The notes below the pieces were generated by a model. That model had not been told where the DNA came from and ran no database searches. It saw only the letters and a list, made by a program, of their open reading frames with translations. From assembly GCA_007644065.1 (NCBI GenBank), contig VJWN01000009.1, positions 1-64,000 on the forward strand: 64,000 nucleotides of DNA. The letters are read 5' to 3'. A program made the translations under genes and the position numbers. This document shows, in pieces, positions 11,164-22,275 of the stretch (position 1 is the stretch's first letter; every line of letters starts with the position of its first letter). The stretch comes from Margaritispora aquatica (Eukaryota > Ascomycota > Leotiomycetes > Helotiales > Discinellaceae).

Positions 11164-11461
11164 GCTAGGGGTAGGTTGGTGTTTATACCTAAACGTCAAT
11201 CAAGCTAGACAGCGTTTGGCAGTCTAGGTTCACTTTTTGTGCAATATGAAAATAGCTGTATCAAAATATTTTGAAGTCTGTTGGCGCACCAGACGTGCCT
11301 GACGGTTGAAAAGGGGGCATTTTGTCACGTGTCAATGCGCTCGATGCTCCACTTAATTTGAAGCTAAGAAAATTAATCGGGCTCATTGATTCCAGTGGCA
11401 CATCAACATCACAATTCCTCCATCTCCTTTCTTGTTCTTCACTTCAATCGCTTTTCTCAAC

Positions 11462-12905
11462 ATGCCGGTGTTTGTGCGTACAGTCGCTCCCTTTCTGCGG
11501 ACAGCTCGGTCTGCTCTGCAGCAAGGCAATTCCGTCAGCCCTCTGCGACATGCCTTGTGTAGAAACCAGAATGGAGCTGCTGTTCTGAATGCCGCAAGAG
11601 GTTACGCTGTAGCTTTTGAGCGGACGAAGCCTCATGTGAATATTGGTATGTTAATTTTGCTCACTGAATATGACATCTTCTGACAATCCCAGGTACAATT
11701 GGTCACGTCGATCACGGCAAGGTAGATTAACACTTCGAAACTCAGGAGGACATTCAGACTAATGATCTCAGACCACATTGACCGCTGCTATCACAAAGAG
11801 ACAAGCTGAGAAGGGATTGGCAAACTTCCTCGCATACGGAGCTATCGACAAGGCGCCCGAAGAGCGAAAGCGTGGTATTACCATTTCCACAGCACATATC
11901 GAATATGCCACCGAAGCTCGCCATTACTCCCATGTCGATTGTCCTGGTCACGCTGATTACATTAAGAACATGATTACTGGAGCAGCCAACATGGATGGAG
12001 CTATTATCGTTGTTGCTGCGTCGGATGGACAGATGCCTCAGACAAGAGAACATCTTCTGCTTGCACGTCAGGTTGGTGTGCAGAAGATTGTTGTCTTCGT
12101 CAATAAGGTTGATGCTTTGGAGGATCCTGAGATGTTGGAATTGGTCGAGATGGAAATGCGTGAGCTTTTGACCACATACGGATTTGATGGTGATGAGACT
12201 CCAGTCATTCTGGGCTCCGCCCTTTGCGCTTTGGACGGTCGCCGACCTGAGCTTGGCATTGAGAAGATCGATGAGCTCCTCAACGCTGTTGATACGTGGA
12301 TTCCAACTCCCGTGCGTGATCTCGACAAGCCTTTCCTGATGTCAGTTGAGGATGTCTTTTCAATTCCTGGTCGTGGAACGGTCGCATCGGGACGTGTCGA
12401 GCGTGGAACTCTTAAGAGAGATCAAGAAGTCGAGCTTGTCGGAAAGGGAGAGACACCAATTAAGACTAAGGTTACCGATATCGAGACTTTCAAGAAGTCC
12501 TGCGAGGAGTCGAGGGCAGGAGATAACTCTGGATTGTTGCTGAGAGGTGTCAAGCGTGAAGATGTCAAGAGAGGAATGGTCATTGTGCAGCCAGGAACCT
12601 GCAAGGCACACACAGAGTTCCTGGTTTCTATGTACGTCTTGTCCAAAGAGGAAGGGGGGCGTCACACTGGATTCCAGAACAACTACCGTCCTCAAATCTA
12701 TCTCCGAACTGCAGATGAAGCTGCAGCTCTCTTCTGGCCTGAAGGCACCGAGGACGCCCACTCCAAGATGGTCATGCCAGGAGACAACGTCGAGATGAGA
12801 TGCCAGATTCACAACCCCGTTGCCATTGAGGTCGGACAACGATTCAATATCCGTGAGGGAGGACGAACTGTCGCAACTGGCTTGGTGACCAGAATCATCA
12901 AGTAA
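11462..12905 (+). CDS. tuf1: Mitochondrial translation elongation factor Tu
   Basis: Three exons (11462-11645, 11693-11721, 11772-12905) encode 448 aa. The N-terminal about 50 residues are basic and Ser/Ala-rich, as expected of a mitochondrial presequence, before KPHVNIG. G motifs are all present: GHVDHGK-TTLT (split over exons 2 and 3), the switch region with RKRGITI-type sequence, DCPGH, and NKVD. Domains 2 and 3 follow through to the usual VATGLVTRI end. It delivers aminoacyl-tRNA to mitochondrial ribosomes with GTP hydrolysis. Exon 2 is only 29 nt and encodes [10 protein letters not shown]. Start choice follows the first ATG of the presequence. Confidence 0.97.
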
Positions 12906-13902
12906 AGGGTATAACAATGGGAAATCGGTGTTTGCATTTGGGAGGCCTAGCTTCATTGTATAATTGGCTTTATGGATTTGGCAGGCATGGAAAAGGAGTT
13001 CCTCGATCCCCCTACTTCACGTTTGTAATTTACGCATGGTGTAGATTATCCACGAACCCCTTCTCCTCTCTTCGAGCGATGTCTTGTAAGAACAAATATG
13101 TATGATAGAAGGATGGGGCGAAAATAAAGCTGTGTACAATGATACTGTGGCATGATCATTTTGCTGTTTCTAAACTTGGTTTGGGATTTTAGGGCGCTAC
13201 GATGATCATTGCAAGTGCAAAGAGGGAGAATGCTTAAAACACTTTATTATTGACCCGGGCGTTTGAGCTGAGAGTATGGAAAGCCACAAGCGCGTCCGCT
13301 GAGATCCTCCGCCATATTGACAAACAAGCTTCATCTTCAACTAGTCAAGCTTTATGCAGCTTCTTCAACGTAGGCGTAGTGGCAGTAGAAACCGAAGTGG
13401 CTCGAGGTGCTTCCCTGCACACAGGTAGACGATTTTTCACTACTGCAAGTGGTGAGCTTTCAAGATATTCCCTTCCCCACACTCGTATCTTGGTGTAAGG
13501 CTGATGTCTCTTTTACCTCAAAAAGTCAGCGTGACTGGCTGTTATTGGTATGACAGGTCTTAGGAGATGCCCTCACAGGACGCACTGTGAGAGTAGACTC
13601 GCCGTAAAAAGTAGGATAAAATTATGGTGTGTGATAAACTCAAAGATCTTGTCATACCTTCTGCTCTGCCTCAATAAATCGACCTAGGTAAAACTACACG
13701 CCTGCATCTTTCCCTAGAGATCAGCGCTAGCCAAAATAAGCTTAATCAAACTTCAGATATCAATAGGTTGAACAGTAACACATTGAGCGTGAAGTACATG
13801 ACGGGAAGGTATTTCACTTGCTAATCTAAGGATGCATCTTCCTCCTTTCTTCTACATTCTCGACCTCACCTCACATGCTGTGGAGCTTAGTCCTAAGCAG
13901 AC
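12906..13902. other. Intergenic, about 1 kb, nothing assigned
   Basis: The region downstream of EF-Tu holds one + frame (13250-13498, 82 codons, ending near a possible GTGAGC donor). It has no recognised domain and no partner exon. I leave it uncalled. The rest shows no RNA or repeat signal. Confidence 0.5.
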
Positions 13903-14530
13903 GTGACTATAGAAAAAAGAGTTACGACTATGGTACCAAATGTTGAATCTATCCGAGAGTTGGGTACAGGCTACGATCCTGAATTCCCGAATGTTTACTG
14001 CGATGATAGCGGAGGAGGAACTTTGAATGACCTCTCCTCCATTCTCTTCTTTGATACTGCTGTCACGACTGAAGGGCGGCCAAATGGGGCCCTAACCTGG
14101 TTTGTTTCGAACTCCATCGCTGTAATTAATTATGTCAGACTCCCAAGTCTCAATTCATATCACAGCTATTCTATGCTGGCGATCTGTCATATGGCAGCTT
14201 CGGTTTGACCAAGGGCAATGATGGTTATATCTACATGTTTGCTGTTGTAAGCCTTGAAAGTGGGAATGGCATCAAAGTTCGTAGAGTGCTAGAGGGAAAT
14301 GTAGCGGATAGGACGTAGGCAAACCCACGGTCTCGTCTCGGTGGGAGATTCTGACTAATTCATGTGTAGTACACATACTAGAATGGAGCTTCGTGGGCTG
14401 CTAAAACACCTGTTTGCAAGTAACGCCGCCCCAAACACGCTGAACTTTACTGGCGATATGGAACCAATTTGACGAAGATGGCCAATGTTACTTTTACTCG
14501 AAAAATTGAAGCTTATTGAATCCGGTTAGG
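13903..14530 (+). pseudogene. Decayed DUF4185/DUF5005-like secreted protein gene
   Basis: Translation gives VESIRELGTGYDPEFPNVY, then SGGGTL, LFFDTAVTTEGRPNGALTW, and FVSNSIAVIN. After a frame change come YAGDLSYGSFGLTKGNDGY, KVRRVLEGNVADR and, past a probable intron ending TGTAG near 14369, YTY-stop-NGASWAAKTPVC. These words fit fungal extracellular proteins of the DUF4185/DUF5005 type (beta-propeller-like fold). The frame is interrupted by at least one shift and by TAG where Trp is expected. The first exon and signal peptide cannot be found and the far C-terminus is lost. Family naming is from remembered motif resemblance. Confidence 0.6.
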
Positions 14531-14779
14531 TAGTCTTGGAATGCGGGATGGGGTTCTCTGTTGCGAAGAACATTTCGATGATTACTTCACGAGAAAGTTC
14601 ATTTGTTGTGCTAGCTTGCTAGTTATTGAATGAAATGATCTAAGGTCGTAAGGAGCCTCGAACAGGAGATTGTAGAATAATAATATGCAAGGTGTTCTAG
14701 GAGCTTGCCGGAAGCTAGTATTCACTTATAAGCAGACAGGGTGATTAAAGTCCTTTTTCCAAAGTTGACAGAACTTGAC

Positions 14780-15540
14780 TTCTGCAAGATTGAATCGGCA
14801 CCTTAACTATATATTGAAAATCGGCCAGACATGACTCCTTAGCGAACCTCACACCGCCCACTTCTACCTCCAAAAACCTCTATTGATATACACCAAATTC
14901 CACTCTCGCGTCAAAGTTTCAATTGCTGGTCTTTGGAGCCATGACAAAGTGTTGAACAAGATTCGCTCTATCACCAAGAAGTCTACCCCACCAGCATTCC
15001 AAATCCTCGGTAACGATGAGTTTTACGGACTCTTGCATGTCGCTGGGATTGAGAAAGCTCGACAGCTTGGGCGCGAGCCTGTCTTGCAAGGAAAGCTGAC
15101 ACTTCTACATCAAACAAGATATGGCGTGCCAGGGTCTCAGACAACAATCCTTGGTTGCACACTTTGGTCTCTGATACCCAGTGAGGTGCAAGACATCGTC
15201 CAAATCAGAGTCAAGGACTTCGAGAAAATTGAGGACTGGAATATGGAAAGCCACAACGCAGCTTTTGGGCATGGCATTGCATGGTTACGAGCCCAGCTAG
15301 CACGGGTCACAAAGGAGAACACATCTAGAGGCAAAGGCGAATTGGAGAGGAAGATCTTGGTCGTCACTCATCATGCGCCACTAATCAAGGGCACATCAAG
15401 TCCAAGTAACGCTGGGAATGCATGGAGCTCGGCGTTTGCAACCGACCTTCTCAATGTAGAGAACTAGGGGAATTTGAGGACTTAGATCTTTGGACATACA
15501 CGTTGCTAACTACAGCTAAAATTTGATACAATGGACACAA
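14780..15540 (+). pseudogene. Decayed calcineurin-like metallophosphoesterase gene
   Basis: An open frame at 14883-15467 carries the middle of a fungal metallophosphoesterase: LGNDEFYG (normally GNHE, so the metal-binding His is Asp), GIEKARQLGREP, TILGCTLWSLIP, and VVTHHAPLIKGTS...AWSSAFATDLL. The N-terminal metal motif (SDLHLE-like) is not readable; weak traces such as FQLLVFGA appear in another frame at about 14905. After ATDLLNVEN come TAG, NLRT, TAG, then IFGHTR, matching the usual W...W-FGHTH end with both Trp codons as TAG. The combination of a lost ligand, a frame change and stops marks it as broken. Confidence 0.75.
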
Positions 15541-16575
15541 CGCAGTGTTATTGTTTTCCTCGTTGTTGACTTGTCATTGAGAGATAGTCACCACAAATAA
15601 GTTAGCCTTTATCTGCATGCGGCTGTAAATTTGAAATTCAAATCTCCAAACCATGGAAGTGCTCTCACGCCAGCCGCTGCATCATCTTGCTATGATGGAA
15701 CTCTAATCTCTGCTTTCGTTTTGCTTCAAGATATTAGATTGCCTATGGATAGAAAATATAGGCATATGGAGATACGTAGATGAATCTACTTATTCTCAGC
15801 TAATAAAGCATCTCAACAATGCGATAATCACATATTTCGACAACTCTCCCGTTCCTATAGCTTTATTAAGTACAGTAAAACACCTCGACTTACCTATCTA
15901 CCTCTCTGTCCTTAGAATATAATGTCAAACCACGCACACTAAACCAACCTAATAATACATCGCACACTGTTCATACTTGCTATGACAGACTCCATCATCC
16001 CAAAACCGACTGTGCACAAGTAAAAAACGAAACCTTTAAAAGAAGCTAAATCTTCTCAATTCAATGAGCTCTTCTTAACCATCAAAATGGGTCAAGGAAA
16101 TGACGTCGGGTTGGATTGCTGTGTATCAAGCTAACCTTCGAAATATCCGAAAATCTCCACAGTCGTATCGCTCCAAGTGCCTTTTCGATGATTCTCGATT
16201 CTTTTTCTTACCTTGCTGTACTTGCAAACTTGAGAACTTTCAGTTCTTACTACCAACTCTTGATGTCTCGCTTGCTGTTATTTACTACGATTTCCCCGAT
16301 CTTGATATAAGAGCAAAAGCTAGCAAACCAATAATTAGCTCCCTATTTACATTCCCATGATTCACAAATTTGACATATGCAAACCCGTTTTATACTTACA
16401 TCTACGTATAGTGGCTTAAAACAGAGGTCGTGTAGTGCATGTGGCAGTTATTTTCTATCAAGTGTGAAATTGAAGCATAGTTTAGCTAGTCAAGCTTATA
16501 TACACAATCGAACTTCGCTCAAATGACAAATGCGAAGTCACCCTGGCTGGCTAATTAGCTCATTCCTCCACTCAG
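15541..16575. other. Intergenic, about 1 kb, nothing recognised
   Basis: Moderately AT-rich region between the phosphoesterase relic and the KRE9-like gene. A + frame at 16100-16360 lacks any recognisable domain. No RNA genes or clear repeats are seen. Confidence 0.5.
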
Positions 16576-18085
16576 TTACCTCAAATCCCTTAGATCCTCG
16601 CTATAACCCTGCCACCTTTCCCTTTCACCAATCTCATGCACACCACCACCTTCGCCTACCATCTCTGTTGGATTATTCTCCCCTCTTGCTCCCATCTCCA
16701 CTAGCATTGGCTGTGGCGACATCGGCGGCACAGCGTGATACTCGCCATTCATCATCCCACCCCCTACACCCAACTCGCCCTTCTCATATCCCATGCCGGG
16801 CATCGGAGTAACAGGGGTGCCAAAGGACGCGATAGATTGCCCGCTGCTGGAATTTGGGGCACTTGATTTCTTGGAGATGAAGATGTTGTAGTGGCGTAGG
16901 TAGAGGAGTAGGATGGTGGAGAGTATGGCAAGACCACCGATCGTGGAGCCAACGCCTATTCCTGCTTTAGCGCCTGTCGAGAGACCTGCTGCGGGCACAG
17001 ACGAGGGAGAGGAAGCTGAGGTGGATGTGGATGTTGAGGTCGCAGAAGTTTGGGTCGGTGCTGCTTGTGTGTCTGTCTGTACTGATACGATCGTGGCGGT
17101 TGATGTGCTTTGAGAGTCTGTTAGTGAGGTGGACACAAGAGAGTTTTTTTTGTGATTGAATTGCATTGGAGTTTGAACGCAGAGAGGTAGAGGGAGCACT
17201 ACTGGCTTTCGTAGACACAGCGGTTGATAATGTGCTAGTAGGGCTATGTGTTTGGGCCACTAACACTGAAGAAGAGCTTGAGCTTGAGCCGGCAGCTAGC
17301 ATTGTGAACATCTTTGAATAGGCAATTGTGCCCTGGTCGTCAACAAGCTTGAGGACATATTGTGTAGAAGGTGTTGTGGCTAGTGGTGTCCAATTTATGT
17401 AGGGTGTGGTTATCCCCGCTACCAAATCGTCAGCCTTTCCCTCGATAGACTCTCCCTGGCATGTGAAGCATCCTTATGTTCCGTGTAACGACCAAACATT
17501 ATGAACTTACAAGCAATGACGTTGACATTTGCGATCCCATTTGCCGTTCCCTTCTGCAAGATCAAAGTCGCACTTCCAACCCCACTGGGCTTTTCCCATG
17601 TAACATTGAACGCTTTTCCCGCCTGCATGCCTCCGAAATCCTCGGTCGTAAATTGCAATCCCGTCGTAGCTGATGTCTTCGTTCCTGAAGGCAACATCAC
17701 AAACTCAGGCGATAGAGCTGACTGGCCTGAAGTATCATCCAAGCGCATCACATAGGTTCCTGTTGGTGTCGTAGCGTACGGTGACCAGAGGATATAAGGT
17801 GTTTTGACGCCAACTAGGGAGTATTAGCAAGATAGATGAAGCAGTAAACACGAGGAACGAACATGCTACAGTATTAACAGTAAACATTCCCCCAGATGCC
17901 GTGCCATTTTGCAGCGTCAAAGTTACTGTGCCCGAGGCGCCAGACCAAGTGACATTGAAGGGTGCACCAGCAGTCAACAGTTCCAATGATGGATTCGTAA
18001 AATCCAACACAGCATTACTCCCCGCGACCAGACCCAAGACCAGCAGTACACATAACCTTAAATAACCCGAGAGCTGTGCCATCAT
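16576..18085 (-). CDS. KRE9/KNH-like repeat surface protein with transmembrane segment; frameshift in A8 tract
   Basis: Exons 17863-18085, 17511-17813 and 16576-17418. A signal peptide (LCVLLVLGLVAGSNA) leads into two similar beta domains, each with FNVTW followed by TLxLQxGT and NVIA/NTVA, as in the Ser-Thr-rich GPI-anchored KRE9/KNH family. A Ser/Thr-rich stalk follows, then a membrane span (GGLAILSTILLLYL) and a cytosolic tail of about 110 residues ending at 16576. It probably sits at the plasma membrane and touches the wall. The frame breaks in the stalk at an A8 run on the coding strand (17144-17151). With seven A the two halves join perfectly. Either this allele is broken or the assembly has one base too many. 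The start at 18085 is preferred over 18124 because it places the signal peptide at the N-terminus. Confidence 0.78.
17144..17151 (-). other. Homopolymer frameshift site (A8 on coding strand)
   Basis: Eight consecutive T on the + strand. Upstream the Ser/Thr stalk is open in one frame; downstream it is open in the next through the membrane span. A run of seven would restore continuity, so this is the only obstacle in an otherwise intact exon. Confidence 0.8.
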
Positions 18086-19024
18086 CACACATAAGTATAC
18101 TCTTTTTTTTTTGGCACACCCCAATGATCAGACCTAGCCAAGACTCAAACACAACAAACTCGAAATAAGCTTAAAAGAACGAATGACTTAAGCGCTCAAG
18201 AAAGAGAAGATGAACAGAGTCAAGGAACATATTGACCGCTCGAAATTGAAGACAAAAGAACAGGAGGGATTATAAGATGAGGAGGGATCGGCTAATCTGA
18301 TGTGGATTCTGGTGTTGTAGGCTGTGTCTCTGTGCTGGACAAGAAGGAGAGGGAGAGGCAAGGGTCGGTGGTTTGAAATTAGATCTTGCAGGGCTGAGAT
18401 ACGAGTATGGGTGTATCATTGGATTACCACCAATCCCCAGTCTGTCAACGTCTTCAGGAACCATGGTTGTTGTCCACGAAATTGGCTTGATCCAGTTTCC
18501 GAGACCTGTCTAAACGCGATAAAACATAAGAATTGTAAACAGAACTGCTGTGAACCAACCTTTGACTTTAAGGAGATACGAACTCATAATAGTTGAAATG
18601 GAATCAGAATTTAGAAGAAAACGCCTCTGTCAGACCGAGCGTTGGCGCTGACATATAGCTTGGTGGCGGCTGCGCCTGTTAAGATGATATCGCAATGCAT
18701 CCGAGTATCCTTGGGGGTCATATCCAGCTATACTCGTAAAGCCCATATCGCACAAAATAAGTATTCGTTATTGCTGACAACTTACGAGTTCAATAAACTT
18801 GACCAGTAAAGTTGATATCTAATCCTCACCAGTCCATTATCCATCCTTTGTGTAAAGCATGCGCCTGATCCTCAGACATGGAAATTCTATACCCAGTGAT
18901 AACCTCAAATCGGAAGCCCTCCAACGCCACGCTGTGCAAAAATCATTATGCCATGAGCAAACCTACACTTTCACCTGATATTCGGATATCCTCATTCTTA
19001 CACATTTGCTTGTCAAGAAATTAC
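18086..19024. other. Intergenic, about 0.9 kb
   Basis: Contains the promoter of the KRE9-like gene and the 3' flank of the ubiquitin protease. Short frames at 18270-18596 and 18878-19072 show no domain. No other structure is apparent. Confidence 0.5.
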
Positions 19025-21151
19025 TCATACCATGACCATATTCCCTGGGTTCAGAGAATTCTGTCGTTCTGATCTAATGGGATCAGTCTCGCCTTCTCCT
19101 GCATGCAGGATGTAGGAGGATACTATAATTGGTTCTGTCGGCCTGTATTGTTCTTCTCGGTTGCTCTCAGTCTCTGTTGACTCCCCGTCATCGCCATCTG
19201 AGGGAGTTGTGGTAGTGGTTTGATGATCATTTGTAGTCAACAAATCCTCATACTCTGAGAGACCATCGTCCTCGAGATCGGGTAGAGCAACACTAGCAGC
19301 AACAGCCAATTCTGGCAAAGCTATCACTTCAACTGGTCCCTCAGATGCATTGAAAGGCTGACTCGTAGTACTATTAGGAGTATCCGTCACCTTCGATTCT
19401 ACCACACCATCACCTCCCACTAAGCGCGACCTTGAGGCGAACACAGCCGGTGTGATTTGATCGTAGAAGAGCATGAAGACACCTCCTTGCCCGACCACAA
19501 TGTCCTCGGTAGACTTGCTAACCTCATCGTCACTGAGACGCCACCACTGCTTCGTCTTGGAAACTCCTACTTCTTTTACTGCATGTTTCCTGTAACAGAC
19601 ATAATGACCATTTTCATGCCTTCCGACATGCGTTACTACTGCTCGCAATTCATAGTAGGGACCATGCTGTGCCGAAACCCGTCGTGTACTTGCAACCATT
19701 GGACTGTCAGGGTCGAGACACCATTCTTCTGTCGTGCTGTCTTCGACTGTCCCAGAACTGCCCAGACACCATGGTCCCAAATCCAATACCTTAGGAAAAC
19801 GAACTTGAGATGTATTCTTCCTCAATTCTCCCGTGTGTTCGTCGAAAAGGCTGCGATTGAAGTGCACCACTAAGGATTTTGGCGGCCTTGCAATAACCGC
19901 TTGACGGCTTTTGGTCGACAGGACTCGATTCTTTAATGGTATTTTGCATTTCTGGACGATCGTTTTCTCGTCATACTCATCCTCCTCCAGGGCTTCTGTA
20001 ATGGAATGTAGTCTCTCATTAGCGTCTAGGTGGGCTTTGTTGGTTGGGTCATTCTTTGTCCTCTCAGCAAGGGTGCTAAATAACTTGTGATATTTTAAAA
20101 GAGTGCACTTCCCACACTCAACACCATCGATCTGTTCAAGCTTGGTGTACTCGTCTAGGCAGTCTGATATCTGATGTTCCCATGCTCTCGTGAGAGGGAC
20201 CGTCAAACAATTGAATGGTATCATGGATAGTCCTTCTGAATAGCCGCATCGTGTGCAGCCAACACGCTGTGCAATCAGCCCTTCTAACGGGTTTCGAAAT
20301 AGGGTCTTGGATGGTCTCTCCAAATCTCGCTCATTTGACTCAAATCCTTGTGATGACCTCACGGTAGCAGCAAATTTCCCCACCTCTTTGTCTATCTCGT
20401 CTAGAACCTTGGAGTAATATTCCTGGGCATCTTGTTGCTGCCAGCTGCTCATATTCTTCAGTGTTGCAGGAGTCCAAATCCTCTTTCCGTTGTTCTCAGA
20501 GTCATGCAAAGTCTCAATCAAGGACCGCAGTGCCTCGGCCATCTTCATATCAGGCTTCTGAGAGCCATCAATCACCTTAGCCTCTAGCGTTGGGTTCGTG
20601 AGGTATTCTGAGAGCGAGTCCAGCGACGCCAGTCCCTGGAGGACACTGTTCTGGTAACATGAATTATCGTAGTTCCCAAGTCCTGCTGGTTTCTCATTTC
20701 CAGATGCTTGCGGTGTCAGATTTATGCCTGGTATATGTGAAAACCGTCTCCCAACCTGGGCTACCGAGCCCATAATCCCTCCGGGTGTGTCAATCCCCAA
20801 TATGCGCCGCATGGCTTCACTCTTCGCCGCATGGGTCTTTGGAATTCCTTTCAAGCCTGGGTCTGTGAAGCGAGGAGTGTTCGTAATATTCTCGACCACA
20901 TCTATCAGTCGAGACGGGGTGAAGTACACAAGGACGTTCCAAAGGAGCTGTGGCAAGGGAAGGAGATCGTAGTCTAAATAGTAGCAGATGTGGTAAATGA
21001 CGGGTATACAGCAAAGGATTGCTGGAATGAAGAACTCCGGGCTCGTGTATGGCTTTCGAATGCCTTCTCGGTAGTCTTGATGGTAATTGCCCAAATGATC
21101 GAGATCATCGTCTGGACTCGAACGGAGACGATTTTGATGGTATGGATTCAT
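19025..21151 (-). CDS. Ubiquitin carboxyl-terminal hydrolase with N-terminal membrane anchor (Ubp16/USP30-like)
   Basis: A single exon encodes 708 aa. Residues about 40-60 (FFIPAILCCIPVIYHICYYL) form one hydrophobic segment, as in yeast Ubp16 and animal USP30, which sit in the mitochondrial outer membrane. The USP catalytic domain begins at GLGNYDNSCYQNSVLQ with nucleophile Cys165 and ends with the His box HENGHYVCYR. Between are WQQQDAQEYYSKVLDEID and two CxxC pairs (CTRCG and CGKC) of the finger region. The C-terminal about 120 residues are acidic and probably disordered. It removes ubiquitin from proteins; mitochondrial location is inferred from the anchor only. It is transcribed divergently from ALB1. 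Confidence 0.9.
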   Translation of the reverse strand: MNPYHQNRLRSSPDDDLDHLGNYHQDYREGIRKPYTSPEFFIPAILCCIPVIYHICYYLDYDLLPLPQLLWNVLVYFTPSRLIDVVENITNTPRFTDPGLKGIPKTHAAKSEAMRRILGIDTPGGIMGSVAQVGRRFSHIPGINLTPQASGNEKPAGLGNYDNSCYQNSVLQGLASLDSLSEYLTNPTLEAKVIDGSQKPDMKMAEALRSLIETLHDSENNGKRIWTPATLKNMSSWQQQDAQEYYSKVLDEIDKEVGKFAATVRSSQGFESNERDLERPSKTLFRNPLEGLIAQRVGCTRCGYSEGLSMIPFNCLTVPLTRAWEHQISDCLDEYTKLEQIDGVECGKCTLLKYHKLFSTLAERTKNDPTNKAHLDANERLHSITEALEEDEYDEKTIVQKCKIPLKNRVLSTKSRQAVIARPPKSLVVHFNRSLFDEHTGELRKNTSQVRFPKVLDLGPWCLGSSGTVEDSTTEEWCLDPDSPMVASTRRVSAQHGPYYELRAVVTHVGRHENGHYVCYRKHAVKEVGVSKTKQWWRLSDDEVSKSTEDIVVGQGGVFMLFYDQITPAVFASRSRLVGGDGVVESKVTDTPNSTTSQPFNASEGPVEVIALPELAVAASVALPDLEDDGLSEYEDLLTTNDHQTTTTTPSDGDDGESTETESNREEQYRPTEPIIVSSYILHAGEGETDPIRSERQNSLNPGNMVMV

Positions 21152-21649
21152 GGTAAGGCATGTGTGCTCTGGGCTTCTGGGCTGTGGTATCGATTTGATT
21201 CAGGCTGTGGTATAACCTGTAAGAAGATGTGAGACAAGTTATGGGGGTATAGCAATATGATCTGTATGTTTGATGTCTTTGTGTCTTTGTCTGAGGCAGC
21301 TCTCTCTGTGGAGAGGTAGTATGGATATTAGATATTGTTTGTTGTATGTTGTATGTTGATTGTCGAATGTGTCTACGGGAAAGGTTGAAGGTTAAAGGCT
21401 GAATGAATGGCTGGAAGTGCAGGCATATTTTGGGTGTGTCGCATGTGCTTGAGCCCCAAGAGCACAATTGGAAGCACCTACCTACTTTATGACCATCACT
21501 GAACAAAGAGTCCCCGTGATGTGCCCGTGGTATCCCCGTGGTATCCCCGTGGTATTGCCGACACCATAATAATTTTCACAATTCACCCCACCAGAGAAAC
21601 CGCTATACCTTAATCATCGAGTGCTCTTTGTCCATTCAACGCTTCAACA
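21152..21649. promoter_or_regulatory. Shared divergent promoter, ubiquitin protease/ALB1
   Basis: A 498-bp region lies between the two start codons, so it must contain both promoters. It includes three tandem 11-bp units, CCCGTGGTATC, at 21524-21556, about 94-126 bp before the ALB1 start codon. No TATA box is obvious. Confidence 0.55.
21524..21556. repeat. Three tandem copies of CCCGTGGTATC
   Basis: The units 21524-21534, 21535-21545 and 21546-21556 are identical except for the final base. A diverged copy (CCCGTGATGTG) precedes them at 21513. The position in a divergent promoter suggests a possible protein-binding site array, which is inference. Confidence 0.8.
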
Positions 21650-22275
21650 ATGGCCAAAACAGCCCCAATAAAGAAAAGAGGCAGTAAGTTTGGATGCTTG
21701 CATATCCATGCTCTGAATCAGATCTAATGCAATAATTTTCAGCGACCTCGGTCCATTCACGAGCCGCAAAACGTGCCTCTTCTCCCAGTATTGACACCGA
21801 TAAGTCGCTCAAAGAAATCAAACCACCTGCCGCAACTAAAATCTCCCGTCCTTCCGTCTTAGCCATCCACCAAGGCGCAGGTGTCTCCAAGAAGTCCAAA
21901 AATGGCAGAAAGGCTGTCCTGAGCGCAAAGGCGAAACGGAGACAAGAGAAAGGCTTGGATCGCGCAGAGGCGGTGATGGACAAGAAGGAGATCAAGGTTT
22001 CGAAGAGCAAAGACAAGGCAAGGACAGTTCAGGAGAGAGCTAAGGATTGGGAGGAGTTGAACAAGAAGATGGCGTTGAAGAAAGAAGCTCAAGCGCAGGC
22101 TCTAAAGGATGCTCAACTTGACGACGACTATGAGGATATGGACGAGGATGAGGAGGAAGAACCTACTCAGGCTGATGCAATGGCTATCGAAGGAGATCTC
22201 GCAAAGTCGATATATGCACCAAAAATTGCCCCAGCATCCGTTCCGCTACCTGTGGAAGACGAAGAAGAGCTATGA
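21650..22275 (+). CDS. ALB1: Ribosome biogenesis protein ALB1
   Basis: Two exons, 21650-21683 and 21743-22275 (59-bp intron with GTAAGT donor), encode 188 aa. The sequence begins MAKTAPIKKRGTTSVHSRAA, the conserved start of the Alb1 family. A lysine/arginine-rich central part (GRKAVLSAKAKRRQEKGLDRAE) and an acidic C-terminus follow. Alb1 is a shuttling factor of the pre-60S ribosome that works with Arx1 in nuclear export of large subunits. Length and charge pattern are as expected. The first exon ends after 11 codons, and the MAK start is supported by family resemblance. Confidence 0.88.

Noticed and set aside
13250..13498. Possible small gene after EF-Tu
   Set aside because: Ends near a possible GTGAGC donor, but no second exon or family could be found.
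1..18085. Secondary-metabolite gene cluster at the chromosome end
   Set aside because: GST, aldolase, esterase and TAP hydrolase are present, but no polyketide synthase, NRPS, terpene synthase, P450 or pathway regulator was found.
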